Below, piece by piece: positions 1 through 8,747 of a DNA stretch of 64,000 bases. The stretch comes from Amycolatopsis sp. WQ 127309 (lineage in GTDB: Bacteria > Actinomycetota > Actinomycetes > Mycobacteriales > Pseudonocardiaceae). The DNA is taken from positions 4,650,001 to 4,714,000 of the forward strand of contig NZ_CP095481.1 of assembly GCF_023023025.1 (NCBI RefSeq), read 5' to 3'. The notes below the pieces were generated by a model. The model was not told the origin of the DNA. It worked only from the letters and a program-made list of their open reading frames with translations, and searched no databases. Numbering within the stretch: the stretch's first letter is position 1; every line of letters begins with the position of its first letter. The position numbers and the translations under genes were made by a program.

Positions 1-2
1 CG

Positions 3-2942
3 GCGGCCGACGAGCTGGGCTTCCCGGTGTTCGTCAAGGCCGTCGCTGGTGGTGGCGGGCGCGGCATGCGCCGCGTCCTGGAGCCGGCCCAGCTGCGCGA
101 GTCCATCGAGGCCGCGGCGCGCGAGGCGGAGTCCGCCTTCGGCGACCCGACGGTGTTCCTCGAGAAGGCCGTCGTGGAGCCGCGGCACATCGAGGTGCAG
201 ATCCTCGCCGACGCCGTGGGCAACATCATCCACCTCTACGAGCGCGACTGCTCGGTGCAGCGGCGCCACCAGAAGGTCGTCGAGCTGGCCCCGGCGCCGA
301 ACCTCGACCCCGAGCTGCGCGACCGGATCTGCGCCGACGCGGTCAAGTTCGCGAAGCAGATCGGCTACCGCAACGCCGGCACCGTCGAGTTCCTGCTCGA
401 CAAGCAGGGCAACCACGTCTTCATCGAGATGAACCCGCGCATCCAGGTCGAGCACACGGTCACCGAAGAGGTCACCGACGTCGACCTCGTGCAGTCGCAG
501 CTGCGGATCGCCTCCGGCCAGACCCTCGACGACCTGGGCCTGAGCCAGGACAAGATCTACCTGCGCGGCGCCGCGCTGCAGTGCCGCATCACCACCGAAG
601 ACCCGGCCAACGGCTTCCGCCCGGACACCGGGATGATCTCCGCCTACCGCTCGCCGGGCGGCTCCGGCATCCGGCTCGACGGCGGCACCGCCTTCTCCGG
701 CACCGAGATCAGCGCCCACTTCGACTCGCTCCTGGTGAAGCTCACCTGCCGCGGGCGCGACTTCGAGACCGCCGTCGGCCGCGCGCGCCGCGCCGTCGCC
801 GAGTTCCGGATCCGCGGCGTGGCCACGAACATCCCGTTCCTGCAGGCCGTGCTCGACGACCCGGACTTCCGCGCCGGGCGCGTCACGACGTCGTTCATCG
901 AGGAGCGGCCGCACCTGCTCACCGCGCGGCACTCCGCCGACCGCGGCACGCGGCTGCTGACCTACCTCGCCGACCAGACGGTCAACAAGCCGCACGGCGA
1001 GCGCCCGAAGACGCCCGACGCGACGCTCAAGCTGCCGAAGCTCGCGAAGGACGCGCAGCCGCCCGCCGGCTCGAAGCAGAAGCTCGTCGAGCTGGGTCCG
1101 GGCGGGTTCGCGGAGTGGCTGCGGAAGTCGCCGCACATCGGCGTCACCGACACGACGTTCCGCGACGCGCACCAGTCGCTGCTCGCCACCCGCGTCCGCA
1201 CGAAGGACCTGCTGGCGGTGGCGCCGGTCGTCGCGAACACCGTGCCGCAGCTGCTGTCGCTGGAGTGCTGGGGCGGCGCGACCTACGACGTCGCGCTGCG
1301 GTTCCTCGCCGAGGACCCGTGGGAGCGGCTCGCCGCGCTGCGCGAGGCCGTGCCCAACATCTGCCTGCAGATGCTGCTGCGCGGGCGCAACACCGTCGGG
1401 TACACGCCGTACCCGACCGAGGTGACCAACGCCTTCGTCCAGGAGGCCACGAAGACCGGCATCGACATCTTCCGGATCTTCGACGCGCTCAACGACGTCG
1501 AGCAGATGCGCCCGGCCATCGAAGCCGTGCGCGAGACCGGCTCCGCCGTCGCCGAGGTGGCGCTCTGCTACACCTCGGACCTGTCGGACCCGGGCGAGAA
1601 GCTCTACACGCTCGACTACTACCTCAAGCTGGCCGAGCAGATCGTCGGCGCCGGGGCGCACGTCCTGGCGATCAAGGACATGGCCGGGCTGCTGCGCGCG
1701 CCCGCGGCGACCCGGCTGGTCACCGCGCTGCGCAAGGAGTTCGACCTGCCGGTGCACATCCACACCCACGACACCGCGGGCGGCCAGCTGGCCACCTACC
1801 TCGCGGCGATCAACGCGGGCGCGGACGCCGTCGACGGCGCGGTGTCGTCGATGGCGGGCACGACGTCGCAGCCGTCGCTGTCGTCGATCGTGGCGGCCAC
1901 CGACCACTCCGACCGCACCACCGGGCTGAGCCTGGACGCGATCGGCGAGCTGGAGCCGTACTGGGAGAGCGTGCGCAAGATCTACGCGCCGTTCGAGGCC
2001 GGGCTGGCCTCGCCGACCGGGCGCGTCTACCACCACGAGATCCCCGGCGGGCAGCTGTCGAACCTGCGCACCCAGGCCATCGCGCTGGGCCTGGGCGACC
2101 GCTTCGAGGACATCGAGGCGATGTACGCGGCGGCCGACAAGATCCTCGGGCACCTGGTGAAGGTGACGCCGTCGTCGAAGGTCGTCGGCGACCTCGCGCT
2201 GCACCTGGTCGGCGCGGGCGTCTCCCCGGCCGACTTCGAGGCGGAGCCGAACAAGTTCGACATCCCCGACTCGGTGATCGGCTTCCTGCGCGGCGAGCTC
2301 GGCGACCCGCCGGGCGGCTGGCCGGAGCCGTTCCGCACCAAGGCCCTCGAAGGCCGCGCGGACCCGAAGCCGGTGCAGGAACTGTCCGAAGAGGACCGCA
2401 AGGCCCTGGAGGAGAACCCCCGCCGGACGCTCAACCGGCTGCTGTTCCCCGGCCCCACCAAGGAGTTCGAGGCGCATCGCGAGGCCTACGGCGACACCTC
2501 GGTGCTGCCCACCAAGGACTTCTTCTACGGCCTGCGCCCGGGGGAGGAGTACGCCGTCGACCTCGAGCCGGGCGTGCGGCTGCTCATCGAGCTGGAGGCG
2601 ATCGGCGAGGCCGACGAGCGCGGCCTGCGCACGGTGATGTCGACGCTCAACGGCCAGCTGCGCCCGATCCAGGTCCGCGACACCTCGATCGCGTCGGACA
2701 TCCCGGCGACCGAGAAGGCGGACAAGGGCAACCCGAAGCAGGTCGCGGCGCCGTTCGCCGGCGTGGTCACGCTGCAGGTCAACGAGGGTGACACGGTCGA
2801 GGCCGGCGCCACGGTCGCGACGATCGAGGCGATGAAGATGGAGGCGTCGATCACGGCGTCCGCGGGCGGCAAGGTGTCGCGCCGTGCGATCAACGCCGTT
2901 CAGCAGGTCGAGGGCGGCGACCTCCTGCTCGTCCTGGAGTGA
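3..2942 (+). CDS. pyc: Pyruvate carboxylase, 3' part (5' end outside window)
   Basis: Biotin enzyme making oxaloacetate from pyruvate, bicarbonate and ATP (anaplerosis, cytoplasmic). The frame is open from the first bases, so the start lies upstream; 979 residues are visible against about 1125 for the actinobacterial enzyme, so roughly 145 N-terminal residues are missing. Numbering from position 3: end of the biotin carboxylase ATP-grasp domain with EMNPRIQVEH near 142; carboxyltransferase barrel beginning at DTTFRDAHQS near 382, with the metal-site lysine in IKDMAG (558) and HTHD near 587; C-terminal biotinyl domain with EAMKMEAS, biotin lysine 945. The stop overlaps the next start (GTGA). 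In mycobacteria pyc is followed directly by rsmD; here 28 kb intervene. Confidence 0.97.
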   Translation, partial: AADELGFPVFVKAVAGGGGRGMRRVLEPAQLRESIEAAAREAESAFGDPTVFLEKAVVEPRHIEVQILADAVGNIIHLYERDCSVQRRHQKVVELAPAPNLDPELRDRICADAVKFAKQIGYRNAGTVEFLLDKQGNHVFIEMNPRIQVEHTVTEEVTDVDLVQSQLRIASGQTLDDLGLSQDKIYLRGAALQCRITTEDPANGFRPDTGMISAYRSPGGSGIRLDGGTAFSGTEISAHFDSLLVKLTCRGRDFETAVGRARRAVAEFRIRGVATNIPFLQAVLDDPDFRAGRVTTSFIEERPHLLTARHSADRGTRLLTYLADQTVNKPHGERPKTPDATLKLPKLAKDAQPPAGSKQKLVELGPGGFAEWLRKSPHIGVTDTTFRDAHQSLLATRVRTKDLLAVAPVVANTVPQLLSLECWGGATYDVALRFLAEDPWERLAALREAVPNICLQMLLRGRNTVGYTPYPTEVTNAFVQEATKTGIDIFRIFDALNDVEQMRPAIEAVRETGSAVAEVALCYTSDLSDPGEKLYTLDYYLKLAEQIVGAGAHVLAIKDMAGLLRAPAATRLVTALRKEFDLPVHIHTHDTAGGQLATYLAAINAGADAVDGAVSSMAGTTSQPSLSSIVAATDHSDRTTGLSLDAIGELEPYWESVRKIYAPFEAGLASPTGRVYHHEIPGGQLSNLRTQAIALGLGDRFEDIEAMYAAADKILGHLVKVTPSSKVVGDLALHLVGAGVSPADFEAEPNKFDIPDSVIGFLRGELGDPPGGWPEPFRTKALEGRADPKPVQELSEEDRKALEENPRRTLNRLLFPGPTKEFEAHREAYGDTSVLPTKDFFYGLRPGEEYAVDLEPGVRLLIELEAIGEADERGLRTVMSTLNGQLRPIQVRDTSIASDIPATEKADKGNPKQVAAPFAGVVTLQVNEGDTVEAGATVATIEAMKMEASITASAGGKVSRRAINAVQQVEGGDLLLVLE

Positions 2943-3730
2943 CCCCGCTGATCAACGCCGTACCGCAGCGGCAGGGCGCGGTGGGCCCTCGGGCGGGCGA
3001 CCTGCCCGGGGGCTGCGTGGCCCTCGCGGAGCTGGCCGGGCACGTGCTCGGCCGGCCCGTGCACCACGTCCCGCAGTCCCCGGAACTGTCCGCGGTGGAC
3101 GGTGGGATCGCGTCGCGGGCCGTGCTGACCGGGCCCAACCGCGCGGCGCAGCTGGCCGCGCTGGAAGCGCCGGGCGGCCCGGTCCTGACGATCGGTGGTG
3201 ACTGCGGCGTCGAGCTGGTCCCGATCGGCGTCGCCCGGTATCGGTACGGCCCGGGCCTGGGCGTCGCGTGGTTCGACGCGCACGCGGACCTGAACACGGC
3301 GGCGACGTCGCCGTCGGGGGCGTTCCACGGGATGGTGCTGCGGTCGCTGCTCGGCGAGGGCGACCCGGAGTTCGCGGCGGCGCCGGCTCTGGAGCCGGGA
3401 CGCGCGGTGCTGCTGGGGACGCGGGTGTTCGACCCGGAGGAGCGTTCGGCGGTTGCGCGTGGGCTGGCGGTCACGTCGGTCGATGCGTTGGCGGGTGCGG
3501 AGAAGCTGTACGTCCACGTGGACCTGGATGTGCTGGACCCGTCGGAGTTCGGCGGCTTGAACCACCCCGAGCCGGACGGCTGGACGATCGCGCGGCTGGT
3601 GTCGGCCCTGGACTCCTTGGCGGCTTACGACGTCGTCGGCGCGGGCGTCACCGAGTGCGTGGGGACAGCGCGCGAGGTCGAGGTGCTCGAGCCGGTTCTG
3701 GCCGCGTTGGGTCGCCTCCTCGGACCCTGA
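2939..3730 (+). CDS. Arginase/ureohydrolase-family protein with altered metal site
   Basis: 263 residues, GTG start overlapping the pyc stop by 4 nt, so translationally coupled. The ureohydrolase fold is shown by GGDC (86-89), DAHAD (113-117) and DLDVLDP (from 195). In arginase and agmatinase these loops carry the two-manganese site; here the histidine of the usual GGDH is a cysteine (C89), while the aspartates and His115 are kept. No substrate can be assigned; it may hydrolyse another guanidino or amide compound, or bind only one metal. It ends in a perfect 24-bp inverted repeat shared with the convergent GntR gene. Confidence 0.85.
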   Translation: MTPLINAVPQRQGAVGPRAGDLPGGCVALAELAGHVLGRPVHHVPQSPELSAVDGGIASRAVLTGPNRAAQLAALEAPGGPVLTIGGDCGVELVPIGVARYRYGPGLGVAWFDAHADLNTAATSPSGAFHGMVLRSLLGEGDPEFAAAPALEPGRAVLLGTRVFDPEERSAVARGLAVTSVDALAGAEKLYVHVDLDVLDPSEFGGLNHPEPDGWTIARLVSALDSLAAYDVVGAGVTECVGTAREVEVLEPVLAALGRLLGP

Positions 3731-3731
3731 A

Positions 3732-3786
3732 AGCCGTGAAGGCCTCCTTCCCGGCCATAAGAGCCGGGAAGGAGGCCTTCACGGCT
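3732..3786. terminator. Bidirectional terminator, 24-bp perfect inverted repeat
   Basis: Arms 3732-3755 and 3763-3786 are perfectly complementary with a 7-nt loop, core AAGGCCTCCTTC. It lies between convergent genes; its right arm contains the stop codon and last codons of the GntR gene. Related stems occur after other genes in the window (28452-28511, 45468-45502), suggesting a dispersed intergenic element family. Confidence 0.85.
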
Positions 3787-4153
3787 CTTCGCCGCCGGGG
3801 TAGGCCTTGCGGACGGCGTCGAGGGCGATGTCGAGGTTCGCGCCCAGGTCCTGGGCCCGGGTCGCGTAGTCGGTGGCCGCGGCCAGGAGCAGGGCCGCGG
3901 GGTCCGGGCGGTCCGCAGGGATCGTGACGACCGTGCCGCGGGCCCGCGCCGTCTCCACCCAGCCCGCCGCCTCCAGCTCGCGGTACGCGCGGGCCACCGT
4001 GCCCGACGCCAGGCCCAGGTCACGGGCCAGCTGGCGGATCGGCGGCAGGCGCGTCCCCTCGGGGAGCGCGCCCGCCGTGGCCGCGCGGATGATCTGGTCG
4101 TGCACCTGCCGCCAGGGCGCCAGGCCGTTCTCGGTGTCGACGACGATCTTCAC
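3779..4153 (-). CDS. GntR-family repressor, YtrA-type
   Basis: 124 residues. An N-terminal winged helix (PWRQVHDQIIRAA, then the recognition region IRQLARDLGLASGTVARAYRELE) is followed by a short helical tail of about 45 residues, the size of YtrA-type regulators that act beside membrane or ABC-transporter genes. The GTG start at 4153 overlaps the stop of the upstream membrane-protein gene (GTGA), so both form one operon. The inverted repeat at 4861-4886 before that operon is the likely autoregulatory operator. Confidence 0.9.
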   Translation of the reverse strand: MKIVVDTENGLAPWRQVHDQIIRAATAGALPEGTRLPPIRQLARDLGLASGTVARAYRELEAAGWVETARARGTVVTIPADRPDPAALLLAAATDYATRAQDLGANLDIALDAVRKAYPGGEEP

Positions 4154-4848
4154 GCGAGAGCCGGGAGCCTCTTCAGCGGGGCGGTGACGGCCAGGAACGC
4201 GGCGATGCCCACCACGACGATCAGGAGCGAGCCGAGGTTGCCCTGCGTCCAGCCGATCGCCGTGCAGGTACCGATGCCCAGCCCGATCGCGACGCGGGCG
4301 CTGCGGCAGCGCAGCGCCAGGTCGGCGCGCGGCTCCCCGGCCGGCGGGCGCCGCACGGCCAGCAGGGTGATCGCCCAGCAGGCCACCGTCGTGCCCACGG
4401 CGACCGCCAGCAGCGGCCACTGCCGGGTCAGGATCAGGTGGACGACCGCGCCCGCCGACGCCAGCCCGCTGAGCACCAGGGCCCAGACGGGGACGACGTC
4501 GCGCAGCGTCCGCCGGACGAGGACGGCTTCCCGCTGCGGCCCGCGCGCGGGCCGCTGGGCGAGCACCTCGGCGATCAGGCCGCCGAGCAGCAGGGTGCCG
4601 ACGATCGCGGCGCTGCCGTCATTGCTGCCGAACAGCTGCGGGAGCCCCAGGTAAAGCCACGGGTACCAGAACCGGCGCCGCTTGAGGTAGCGGACGGCGA
4701 TGGCCACCTCGGCGGCGTCCGGGTCCGGCACCCCCCAGCGCACGAGCAGGCGGGCCCCGCGCTTGTCGTTCGGCCACAGGATGATCAGGATCACCAGGCC
4801 GACCAGGCCCATGAAGAGCCCGACCGCGAGCATGTTGTCCCACGCCAT
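4150..4848 (-). CDS. Integral membrane protein of unknown function
   Basis: 232 residues from ATG 4848 (MAWDN), chosen because GGGAGG lies 7 nt upstream; the frame stays open further upstream, but that stretch contains the operator. About six hydrophobic helices are visible: one N-terminal, one at FGSNDGSAAIVGTLLLGGLI, two central, two C-terminal, with arginine-rich cytoplasmic loops. No family motif recognised. It is the first gene of a two-gene operon with a GntR repressor, as is typical for stress-induced membrane proteins. Confidence 0.85.
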   Translation of the reverse strand: MAWDNMLAVGLFMGLVGLVILIILWPNDKRGARLLVRWGVPDPDAAEVAIAVRYLKRRRFWYPWLYLGLPQLFGSNDGSAAIVGTLLLGGLIAEVLAQRPARGPQREAVLVRRTLRDVVPVWALVLSGLASAGAVVHLILTRQWPLLAVAVGTTVACWAITLLAVRRPPAGEPRADLALRCRSARVAIGLGIGTCTAIGWTQGNLGSLLIVVVGIAAFLAVTAPLKRLPALA

Positions 4849-4860
4849 GTCGTACCTCCC

Positions 4861-4886
4861 GCTTGTATCAACTACACGATACAAGC
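4861..4886. promoter_or_regulatory. Probable GntR operator
   Basis: Perfect inverted repeat GCTTGTATC (4861-4869) and GATACAAGC (4878-4886) with an 8-nt centre, 13 nt upstream of the membrane protein/GntR operon start. The dyad has the TGTA/TACA character of YtrA-type operators. Binding by the GntR at 3779-4153 is an inference from position. Confidence 0.7.
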
Positions 4887-4991
4887 GACCGTGTCCGGGT
4901 GCGCGACGGGCGCGGAGTTCGTCCGTTCGTACGTACATCCGGGTGCAGTCGGCGGGGTAGTTGTCAGCGTTGCGCATGGAGTCCTCGTGAA

Positions 4992-5011
4992 CTTGTCACG
5001 AAGATGACAAG
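4992..5011. promoter_or_regulatory. Inverted repeat in divergent promoter region
   Basis: CTTGTCA (4992-4998) and TGACAAG (5005-5011) flank a 6-nt spacer, between the GntR operon and the PucR-type regulator. Possible operator for the latter; no experimental or family evidence. Confidence 0.4.
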
Positions 5012-5144
5012 AAATCGGTTTCCCTTCGAAGGTGTGACACGTTCCGGGCTAGTTTTTCGATGTGTCCGGTGTCACCCCGCATCGGACGCGGGGTGCTCGG
5101 CCGCGCGTGGAGCGGGGCCTCTGGGGCGGAGCAAAGGAGCTGCG

Positions 5145-6422
5145 ATGTCGGTCGAGCGCGGATTCGACCATCCGGCACCACCCGCGGCACTGCCCCGCAA
5201 GCTCGCCGACATCCTCCGGCCCGAGCTGGCCAGCCTCGCCGCCGAGATCGTCGACGAGATCCGCGCGACCATCCCGGCCTACGCCCGCCCGCTCGACGGG
5301 CCCTACGGCAAGTCGATCCGCGCCGGCGTCGAATACGCGATCACGCTGTTCGTCGCGCAGATCGCCGACCCGACGGTGTCGAAGGAACAGTCCCACGACG
5401 TGCACCACCGCCTCGGCCAGAACGAGATGCGCGAGGGCCGCAGCCTCGACACGCTGCAGTCGGCCTACCGGGTCGGCGCGCGGGTGTCGTGGCGGCGGAT
5501 CATGCGCGTCGGACGGCGGAGCGGGCTCTCGTCCGCGGTGATGTCCCAGCTGGCCGACGCGATGCTGGCGTTCATGGACGAGCTCGCCTCCGTCGCGCTC
5601 GACGGCTACCTGGAAGCGAAGGCGCGCACGGCGGGCGCGCTCGACACCTGGCGCCGCAAGCTGCTGCACCTGATCCTCGAGACGCCGCCCGCGTCCCCGA
5701 AGGCGATCGCCGAGCTGGCCCAGCTGATCGGCTGGACGGTCCCGACCGACGCGACCCCGGTGGCCGTCTGCCCGGCCGACGGCGTCGCCCCGGCCCGCCG
5801 CCACGCGGGCCTGGACGCCGACGTCCTCGCCGAGCTCGACACCCCCGACCCGAAGCTGGTCGTGCCCGGCCAGCTGGGCAGCGCCCGCCTGGCGACGCTG
5901 CAGGTGGCGCTCCCGGACTGCCGCCTCTCGATCGGCCCGTGCGTGCCGCTGGCCTCGGTCGCGGACTCCCTGCGCTGGGCCCGGAACGCGCTGCAGCTCA
6001 CCGAACGCGGCGTCCTGGTGCCCCGCCCGGTGCTGCGGGCCGAGGAGCACCTGGCGACGCTGCTGGTCAACTCCGACACGGGCCTGGTCGGCACGTTGCG
6101 GCACCGCCTGTTCGCGCCGCTGGCGGACATGACGGGCAAGCAGCAGGAGCGGCTGCTGGAGACGCTGCGGGCCTGGCTGGACAGCCAGGGCAACGTCGTG
6201 GAGATCGCGGAACGCCTCGGCGTCCACCCCCAGACGGTCCGCTACCGCATGCGCCAGCTCCAGGCGACCTTCGGCGACAGCCTGCGCGACCCGGGAGCCC
6301 GGTTCGAGATGGAGCTGGCACTGCGCGCGGGCGCGGCCCCGCTGCCGCTGCGCTACCCGGTGAGCGACCTGCTGCCGGTCCCGCGCACGGGCGCGATCCG
6401 TCCACAGTGGACGCCGAGCTAG
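5145..6422 (+). CDS. PucR/CdaR-type transcriptional regulator
   Basis: 425 residues, ATG preceded by AAAGGAG. The C-terminal 60 residues hold the PucR helix-turn-helix (LRAWLDSQGNVVEIAERL, then HPQTVRYRMRQL), which binds DNA in regulators of purine, sugar-acid and other catabolic genes. The first 170 residues are helical, with a globin-sensor-like pattern (HHRLGQNEMREGRSLDTLQ); the middle resembles the GGDEF-like spacer of this family. It stands alone, divergent from the GntR operon, so its target cannot be read from its neighbours. Confidence 0.9.
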   Translation: MSVERGFDHPAPPAALPRKLADILRPELASLAAEIVDEIRATIPAYARPLDGPYGKSIRAGVEYAITLFVAQIADPTVSKEQSHDVHHRLGQNEMREGRSLDTLQSAYRVGARVSWRRIMRVGRRSGLSSAVMSQLADAMLAFMDELASVALDGYLEAKARTAGALDTWRRKLLHLILETPPASPKAIAELAQLIGWTVPTDATPVAVCPADGVAPARRHAGLDADVLAELDTPDPKLVVPGQLGSARLATLQVALPDCRLSIGPCVPLASVADSLRWARNALQLTERGVLVPRPVLRAEEHLATLLVNSDTGLVGTLRHRLFAPLADMTGKQQERLLETLRAWLDSQGNVVEIAERLGVHPQTVRYRMRQLQATFGDSLRDPGARFEMELALRAGAAPLPLRYPVSDLLPVPRTGAIRPQWTPS

Positions 6423-6660
6423 CGTCGCGCGTCGCAAGTCCCCTGACGGCCAGGAGGCCAGTCCAGGGTCGCCCTTGAAGCTCACCTTCCCAGCCGGGTC
6501 GCGATGTTTCCGGGAGCATTGGGGCGCATCGCCCGGACCTCGTCAACGAACCTCAGACGCGCGACACTGGCGGTAGTGGGTCGCTCCGGTCAGGTGATGA
6601 TGCTCTACCGCGGACGGCGTCGGCGCGGAGATCCCGGGGGACGTGCCGGTTTCCTCCCGG
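6423..6660. other. Intergenic, nothing recognised
   Basis: Between the convergent PucR-type regulator and the secreted protein gene. No open frame with coding character and no strong hairpin was seen. Confidence 0.5.
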
Positions 6661-7227
6661 TCAGGTGATCGGGACGCTCGGCGTGAACGCCGTGTTCTGC
6701 GCCGGGCTGGTGACCTTGAGCGTGCAGTTCGACGTCCAGGGGGTCCACGCCCCGGTGGACGCCTTGTGGAACTCGAGGATCCCGCTCACGCTCGCGCCCA
6801 GCGAGAAGCCGACCGCACCGGCCGTGCCGGCGGTGAACGTCTGCGGCGCGCCGGTCACGGTGACGGTGGTGAACGGCTGAGCGGGGAAACCGCCCGCGAT
6901 CACCCCGGCCGCCGGTGTCGCGTTGGTGACGGAGAACGCCGCGCTGAGCGACCCGCGCACGGCGTCGTAGCCGATCGCGTTCAGCAGCGTCCGCACGCTG
7001 GCGGGGAAGGTCTGCTGGAGGGACGGCGAAACCGTGAAGGGCAGGCCTGGGTGAGGATCGGTGACGGACAGTTCCGCGGCCACCGTCGTCGGCTGGGGCG
7101 TGATGCCCGGGAACGGGCAGGTGTAGGTCAGCGAGCCGGTCTTCACCAGCGTGGTCGCGTTCGCGGTTCCCGCCGTCACGCCGGCGACGAGCAGTGCCGC
7201 GACGACGGCCGTTCCGAGCCCCCTCAT
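6661..7227 (-). CDS. Secreted protein of unknown function, paralogue of 8748-9386
   Basis: 188 residues; ATG at 7227 with GAGGGGG upstream. A Sec signal peptide (MRGLGTAVVAALLVAGV, cleavage after TANA) precedes a beta-rich domain. Motifs YTCPFPGITPQP near the N-terminus, LLNAIGYDAVRG in the middle, and LEFHKASTGAWTPW...NCTLKVTSPAQNTAFTPS at the C-terminus recur almost exactly in the protein at 8748-9386. The two cysteines probably form a disulfide. It starts 11 nt after the stop of the gene at 7239-8666 and may be co-transcribed with it. The family resembles actinobacterial secreted DUF6801-type domains; this match is tentative. Confidence 0.9.
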   Translation of the reverse strand: MRGLGTAVVAALLVAGVTAGTANATTLVKTGSLTYTCPFPGITPQPTTVAAELSVTDPHPGLPFTVSPSLQQTFPASVRTLLNAIGYDAVRGSLSAAFSVTNATPAAGVIAGGFPAQPFTTVTVTGAPQTFTAGTAGAVGFSLGASVSGILEFHKASTGAWTPWTSNCTLKVTSPAQNTAFTPSVPIT

Positions 7228-7238
7228 GAGCTTCCCCC

Positions 7239-8666
7239 TCAGTGTGGTTTCTTGACGGCCTTCTCCGCGTGCTTCGCGGCCGCCTTCAGCGCGTCCGGCG
7301 GCGGTCCGTCGGAGCCGGGCGGGCACTGGGTGCTGTCCGGATCCGTGCACACCACCAGGTTGTAGGTGTCCACGTAGGCCTGGTTGCCGTCGCCGGAGCT
7401 CATGCCGGTGAGCAGCGGCGACAGGTCCTGCCCGCCGGTGCCGCAGCCGGTGAACGCCGGGAGGCGGAACCCCTTGTCCGGGTCCGTCTGGATGTGCCCG
7501 ACCCCGAACGCCTCGTACGGGCCGTTCAGGGTGAGCGTCACCGTCTCCGCCGTCACGCAGTCGGGGCCGAGGTCGAGCGGGACGCCGTTGACCTTCGCGT
7601 TGCTCAGCCGGGCCATCACCTGCAGCGTGGTGTTCAGGAAGGTGGCCCCGGTGTCCGGGTCGGTCGTGATGTTCCCGGCGACCTCGATGATCTTGCTGTT
7701 GCGGTAGTCGACCGGCAGGAACTCCACGGTCGCGGTCGTCGGCACGAAACCGAAGCCGAGGAACGACGTCGTCGCCTGGTTGAAGGTGGTCGACCCGGTC
7801 ACCCGCGAGCTGCCGTCGTTCAGGTTGAGGATGAACAGCCCGTTGATCAGGAACGACGGGTCGGCGGTGACGGTCGCGCCGAGCTTCTTGACCGTCGACC
7901 TCGTCATGATCGTGACCAGGCTCAGCGGCACCGCGAACTCGTCCTCGGTCGGCGGATCGCCCGGAGCGGGGGCTTCGGCGGCGGCCGCGGCCGGCTTCTT
8001 CGCCGCTGTCCCCGGCTTCACCGGCGGGAGGACCAGCACCTTGCCCAGCGTCGTCTGCTGGTCGGGATCGAGGGTGCACGCGATCAGCGCCGCCGGCTGT
8101 GTGGCCACGGTGCCGGCCGGTGGCACCGCCGTCAGCGAGAGCGTCGGCGCGGTGACGTCGAAGGTGACGGCGCCGACGGTGTTCAGCGCGATCTCCGGCA
8201 CGGCGCCGGCGGCGGTCAGGGTGACGTCCCCGGTGTCCGGCAGCGGGGTGGCCGCCACGGTGAGGGGGACCGGGACCTTGTCCGCGCGGTCGCCCTGGTG
8301 CACGGCGAGGTCGACGTTCAGGCTCCCCTGCAGCGACCCGGCGGTGGCCCCGGCCGGGAGGAAGGAGAGCGCGACGTCGCGGGGGAGGGTGAGCTTCGTG
8401 GCGAACTCGCGGATCGTCGCCGACGTCCCGGTCTTCGCCTGCGCCGGCAGCGTGGCCGCCGTCTCGGCGGTGAGCTTGCGCGCGCCGAGCGGATCGGCGA
8501 AGGGGCAGGTCACCGTCACCGACGTCTTCGCGTTCGTGTCCGGCGGGACCGCGGGTGCGGGCGCGGCCGAGCCGACTCCCGTCAGCGCGCCGTTCACCGC
8601 CGACAGCAGGCCGACGGCCGCCAGCGCGGAAACGGTGAGGGTGCGGGGCCGGACTCGACGGGGCAT
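7239..8666 (-). CDS. Secreted multidomain protein of unknown function
   Basis: 475 residues; ATG at 8666 (MPRRVRP) with GAGGA upstream rather than the longer open frame. A twin-arginine-free signal peptide ends near SAAPA. The first domain opens with VTVTCPFADPLG, has LTLPRDVALSFLPAGATAGS, and resembles the paralogues on either side. An Ala/Pro-rich linker (AAKKPAAAAAEAPAPGDPP) leads to a second beta-rich domain (TVKKLGATVTADPSFLINGLF) resembling the protein at 10742-11386. The C-terminus is lysine-rich (KAAAKHAEKAVKKPH), perhaps for wall binding. No enzyme motif. The neighbourhood suggests an envelope role with the mce system. Confidence 0.88.
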   Translation of the reverse strand: MPRRVRPRTLTVSALAAVGLLSAVNGALTGVGSAAPAPAVPPDTNAKTSVTVTCPFADPLGARKLTAETAATLPAQAKTGTSATIREFATKLTLPRDVALSFLPAGATAGSLQGSLNVDLAVHQGDRADKVPVPLTVAATPLPDTGDVTLTAAGAVPEIALNTVGAVTFDVTAPTLSLTAVPPAGTVATQPAALIACTLDPDQQTTLGKVLVLPPVKPGTAAKKPAAAAAEAPAPGDPPTEDEFAVPLSLVTIMTRSTVKKLGATVTADPSFLINGLFILNLNDGSSRVTGSTTFNQATTSFLGFGFVPTTATVEFLPVDYRNSKIIEVAGNITTDPDTGATFLNTTLQVMARLSNAKVNGVPLDLGPDCVTAETVTLTLNGPYEAFGVGHIQTDPDKGFRLPAFTGCGTGGQDLSPLLTGMSSGDGNQAYVDTYNLVVCTDPDSTQCPPGSDGPPPDALKAAAKHAEKAVKKPH

Positions 8667-8703
8667 CGGGTTCCTCGGGTGGTTCGCGAGCGGGGGCGGG
8701 AAG

Positions 8704-8740
8704 TCCCGGTGCGGACCCGTCGAGGGGGCCCGCACCGGGA
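8704..8740 (-). terminator. Terminator hairpin after 8748-9386
   Basis: TCCCGGTGCGG (8704-8714) pairs with CCGCACCGGGA (8730-8740), with an inner CCC/GGG extension. It lies just downstream of the stop at 8748 and before the next gene start at 8666. Confidence 0.7.
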
Positions 8741-8747
8741 CGTCCGG

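Noticed and set aside
581..2791. A 736-codon second frame inside pyc, rich in Arg/Ala/Pro
   Set aside because: Shadow frame with typical high-GC composition and no domain.
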